52,619 nucleotides of DNA, from NCBI GenBank assembly GCA_023391425.1, contig JAEWAX010000007.1, positions 1 to 52,619 of the forward strand, written 5' to 3'. Below the pieces are notes generated by a model. It saw only the letters and a list, made by a program, of their open reading frames with translations. It made no database searches and was not told the origin of the DNA. The position numbers and the translations under genes are program-made. Shown here piece after piece: positions 49,954 through 52,619 of the stretch (within the stretch, counting starts at the first letter, position 1; the number at the start of each line of letters is the position of its first letter). This stretch comes from Bacillota bacterium (GTDB taxonomy: Bacteria > Bacillota > Clostridia > Acetivibrionales > DSM-1351).

Positions 49954-52619
49954 ATGAAAAAAGTACTTTCATTTACGCTAGCATTATGTTTAATTTTAAC
50001 CATGTGCTTTCAATTCACTATTAATGCAGATGCTGCTGAATCAGCGTTAAAGCCACTTCCACAGGTGGGAGAGGTTGTTGAAGGGTTTAAAACAATAGAA
50101 GTTGGAAATATGGACTTAGTTAATTCAAAGACTGTATTGTTTGAACATGAGAAAACTGGTGCAAAGCTTATGTACATACAGAACGAAGATATTGACAGGT
50201 CGTTTGATATAACCTTCAAAACTCCGGCTGTTGATAACACCGGTGTTAATCACATACTTGAGCATATATCAGTATCAGGATCACAAAAATATCCATTAAA
50301 AAATGTTATGTTTACTGTAGCAAATCAAACATATAGTACATACATAAATGCTTTTACATCCCCAACCTTTACAACATATCCGTTATCATCTATGAGTGAA
50401 GATCAGTTACTCAAATTGACTGATGTATATTTAGATTGCGTATATAATCCATCAGTTTATAATGATAAAAATATATTTTCTAGGGAAGCCTGGAGATACG
50501 AAATGGCAGATGCAGCTGCTCCACTTACTATAAATGGAACAGTTTATAACGAGATGAAAGGTGCCCTTGGAAACATTTCTTCTGCTGCAAGCCTAAATGT
50601 TTTGAAAACTTTATTTCCAAATAGTATACAATCAAACGAATCAGGAGGATATCCTGATGATATAAAGAATTTGACCTATGAACAGCTTATCAAAACACAT
50701 AATACATACTACCATCCATCAAATTCATTAATGGTACTTTACGGTAATCTTGACTATCAGAAGTTTCTAAAGCTAATTAATGATGATTATTTATCAAAAT
50801 ATGATAAAAAAGATATAAAGATTGAAACAGGAAAAGTAGCTCCTTCGAGTAAAAAAGTTGAAAAGACCTATACCTTCCCTGTCTCAGCTACATCAAATAC
50901 CAAGAACGCTTCTCAAATTGATTATGCCTATGCGATGACCGATATTTCTGAAGCAGATTCTCTTGGAATAAGTATTATTGCAGCTCTCTTAAACCAGGAA
51001 ACCTCTCCATTGAAAAATGCGTTTAATGGAAAGCAAATAGGGGGAAGTGTTGTAGTTAGCTATAACGACTTTCCAATCCAACCAGTATTAACTTTTACTG
51101 TACAGAATGCGGATAAAAGTAAGAACGCTGAATTTAAGACTTTGGTTGACAACTGTATGAAGGATATTTTGAAAAATGGCTTTGATAAGGCTGCAACAGA
51201 TGCAATAATTTCAGCTACTCTGTTGAGTTATTCCAATTATACTGAAATGAGGAACAGAGGAATCAACTTATCATTGGTAGTTGATTCTATGTGGGCAAAA
51301 AGTGATGATGTAAATTATTTAAATAACCTTATAGAAAACATAAAAGATATACAGACTAAAGCAAAGGTCAATTACCTTGAGGGTTTAGTAACAAAATATA
51401 TAGTAAATAGTAACCATGCTGCGTTGGTAACAACTGTTCCAGAAGCTGGACTTGCAGAAAAACAGGATAGTGCTGATAAGAAATACTTATCGGATATAAA
51501 AGCATCAATGAGTAAGGAAGAAATTGAAAAAATAGTAGCCGCTACTAAATCCTATAATGAGTGGAATAGCAAAGAATCAGATCAAAAGATTATTAAAGAT
51601 ATACAAGCTATTACGGTTGCAGATTTACCTGAGGAAGTAAAAAAGTATGACGTCAAAGAAACATTGGCAGCTAATGGTGTTAGAATAATATCAGCTGAAG
51701 CAAATGTTGGAGAGATAGAAAATACTTCTTTGTTACTAGATACATCTTCTGTACCAATTGAAAAACTACACTATTTACAACTATATTCTAGCTTATTAGG
51801 TAGTCTAGACACTAAAACATATACTAAAGAACAACTCAGTACGATGACTATGAGATATTTAAACGGAGCTGGGTTCAATTTAAGTACAATTAAACAAAAT
51901 GACAATAAGCTATTTACTCCATACCTATCAATTTCATGGTCGGGGTTAATAGGCGAGTATGATAAACAGGTAGAGCTAATAAAAGATATTCTCATAAATA
52001 CAAAATTTGATAATAGTAACGACATATTAAATAAAGTTAAAACACAAATAGCCGATTTGAAAACATCTTTTTCAAGTCAACCTATTTATATTCAAATGAA
52101 CAGAAGTACTGCACAATTTGATGATAATGCAAACTATCAAAGCTATATTTCAGGCTTGGAATACTACAATTTTTTGAAGGAAGTAGAGAAGACTTTAACT
52201 TCTAACCCCAAAAATGTAATAGCTGAAATAATAGGAATTAATGATTTGGTACTTAATAAAACCAATATGATAACTACATTTGCAGGAAATAAAAACAATA
52301 TCAAAAAATATGAAGACTCCATTAAAGTGATAACAGATGCTGTACCTGTGAAAAATATCAATAAACAGGATTATACAAAAATACCAAAACCTGCACCAAG
52401 GGAAGGTATTGCTGTTGATTCGACTGTTCAATACAACATGATATCTGCAACCTATGAAAAAATGGGTACTACTTTTACTGGAAAATTCATACCAATTGAA
52501 TCAGTGATAAATGAAAAATATACTACACCAAAAATCAGATTTGGGGGTGGTGCATATGATAATATTGTAAGCTTCAGCGCTAATGGATTGTTGGTATCAT
52601 CCTACCGTGACCCTAATAT
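49954..52619 (+). CDS. Secreted M16 (insulinase/presequence-protease-like) zinc metalloprotease, 3' truncated by window
   Basis: The frame is open from 49954 to the window end (888 complete codons, no stop), so this is a partial gene. It starts with a signal peptide (MKKVLSFTLALCLILTMCFQ, cleavage probably after NADA near residue 26). The inverted zinc motif HILEH is at 100-104 and a candidate third ligand E200 lies in VYNEMKG. A second, M16-type inactive half follows, and SYRDPN at the very end is a conserved late segment of the M16C group. It would degrade peptides outside the cell. AAGGAG lies seven bases before the ATG. The Cys near residue 18 follows Met, so it is a poor lipobox. Confidence 0.93.
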   Translation, partial: MKKVLSFTLALCLILTMCFQFTINADAAESALKPLPQVGEVVEGFKTIEVGNMDLVNSKTVLFEHEKTGAKLMYIQNEDIDRSFDITFKTPAVDNTGVNHILEHISVSGSQKYPLKNVMFTVANQTYSTYINAFTSPTFTTYPLSSMSEDQLLKLTDVYLDCVYNPSVYNDKNIFSREAWRYEMADAAAPLTINGTVYNEMKGALGNISSAASLNVLKTLFPNSIQSNESGGYPDDIKNLTYEQLIKTHNTYYHPSNSLMVLYGNLDYQKFLKLINDDYLSKYDKKDIKIETGKVAPSSKKVEKTYTFPVSATSNTKNASQIDYAYAMTDISEADSLGISIIAALLNQETSPLKNAFNGKQIGGSVVVSYNDFPIQPVLTFTVQNADKSKNAEFKTLVDNCMKDILKNGFDKAATDAIISATLLSYSNYTEMRNRGINLSLVVDSMWAKSDDVNYLNNLIENIKDIQTKAKVNYLEGLVTKYIVNSNHAALVTTVPEAGLAEKQDSADKKYLSDIKASMSKEEIEKIVAATKSYNEWNSKESDQKIIKDIQAITVADLPEEVKKYDVKETLAANGVRIISAEANVGEIENTSLLLDTSSVPIEKLHYLQLYSSLLGSLDTKTYTKEQLSTMTMRYLNGAGFNLSTIKQNDNKLFTPYLSISWSGLIGEYDKQVELIKDILINTKFDNSNDILNKVKTQIADLKTSFSSQPIYIQMNRSTAQFDDNANYQSYISGLEYYNFLKEVEKTLTSNPKNVIAEIIGINDLVLNKTNMITTFAGNKNNIKKYEDSIKVITDAVPVKNINKQDYTKIPKPAPREGIAVDSTVQYNMISATYEKMGTTFTGKFIPIESVINEKYTTPKIRFGGGAYDNIVSFSANGLLVSSYRDPN

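Noticed and set aside
49954..50040. Lipoprotein signal in the M16 protease
   Set aside because: The Cys is preceded by Leu-Thr-Met rather than a small residue, so a normal signal peptidase I site after NADA is more likely.

Overview
The window reads as chromosomal DNA of a low-GC, anaerobic, spore-forming clostridium. I would guess a mesophilic Ruminiclostridium-like species, but that is inference. Evidence: AT-rich sequence with strong AGGAGG ribosome-binding sites and many GTG/TTG starts; a SpoVB-type flippase, a GerMN-domain protein and a YqhQ family protein; a trimeric [FeFe] hydrogenase with NuoE/NuoF-like subunits; YjfB and two large chemoreceptors. I see no rRNA, tRNA, CRISPR array, prophage or intact transposase. 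Genes are packed in short operons on both strands.

Layout. 1-4.6 kb: DHA2 drug-efflux MFS, HAD phosphatase, SpoVB-type flippase, DUF1294 membrane protein. 4.9-8.0 kb: a cell-wall operon (FHA protein, FtsW/RodA polymerase, PBP2-like transpeptidase). 8.1-15.8 kb: alpha/beta hydrolase, chemoreceptor, a SecA2-like ATPase with a C-terminal membrane anchor, a small membrane protein, and a CTP-synthase-like amidotransferase homologue. 16-19.2 kb: a TetR-MFS efflux operon behind a perfect 25-bp palindrome; the pump carries a ~370-residue coiled-coil/repeat insertion. 19.3-22 kb: yjfB and a second chemoreceptor. 22.2-27.4 kb: a one-carbon/methionine operon (homocysteine methyltransferase-MTHFR fusion plus a pterin-binding methyltransferase), then acyl-CoA ligase plus inositol-phosphatase. 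27.6-31.7 kb: PadR/HAAS pair, YqhQ, a membrane-anchored MutS-like ATPase, a zinc-ribbon protein. 32.1-35.6 kb: hydCBA hydrogenase operon. 36.3-43.5 kb: a long structured leader, two tandem PQQ-like beta-propeller membrane proteins, signal peptidase I, acyl-ACP thioesterase, GerMN protein, YdcF protein. 43.5-52.6 kb: MFS permease, TrpB2-type enzyme, YwaF-type membrane protein, small zinc ribbon, Rieske-FAD oxidoreductase, and a secreted M16 metalloprotease running off the end.

The most interesting signals are non-coding. (i) The 36298-36523 leader folds by eye into a nested multi-helix domain followed by two mutually exclusive hairpins, one covering the Shine-Dalgarno of the first beta-propeller gene: a candidate riboswitch or other RNA switch. 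(ii) Two diverged copies of a ~125-nt element with compensated stems lie either side of the hydrogenase operon, with a degenerate third copy near 15.9 kb. (iii) A 118-bp repeat occurs twice in inverted orientation (40186-40303 and 42472-42589), bracketing lepB, the thioesterase and the GerMN gene; a short motif from its end is scattered through other gaps. (iv) A ~125-bp MITE-like inverted-repeat element lies downstream of the TrpB2 gene.

All assignments are from motif reading by eye; no database search or folding program was run.
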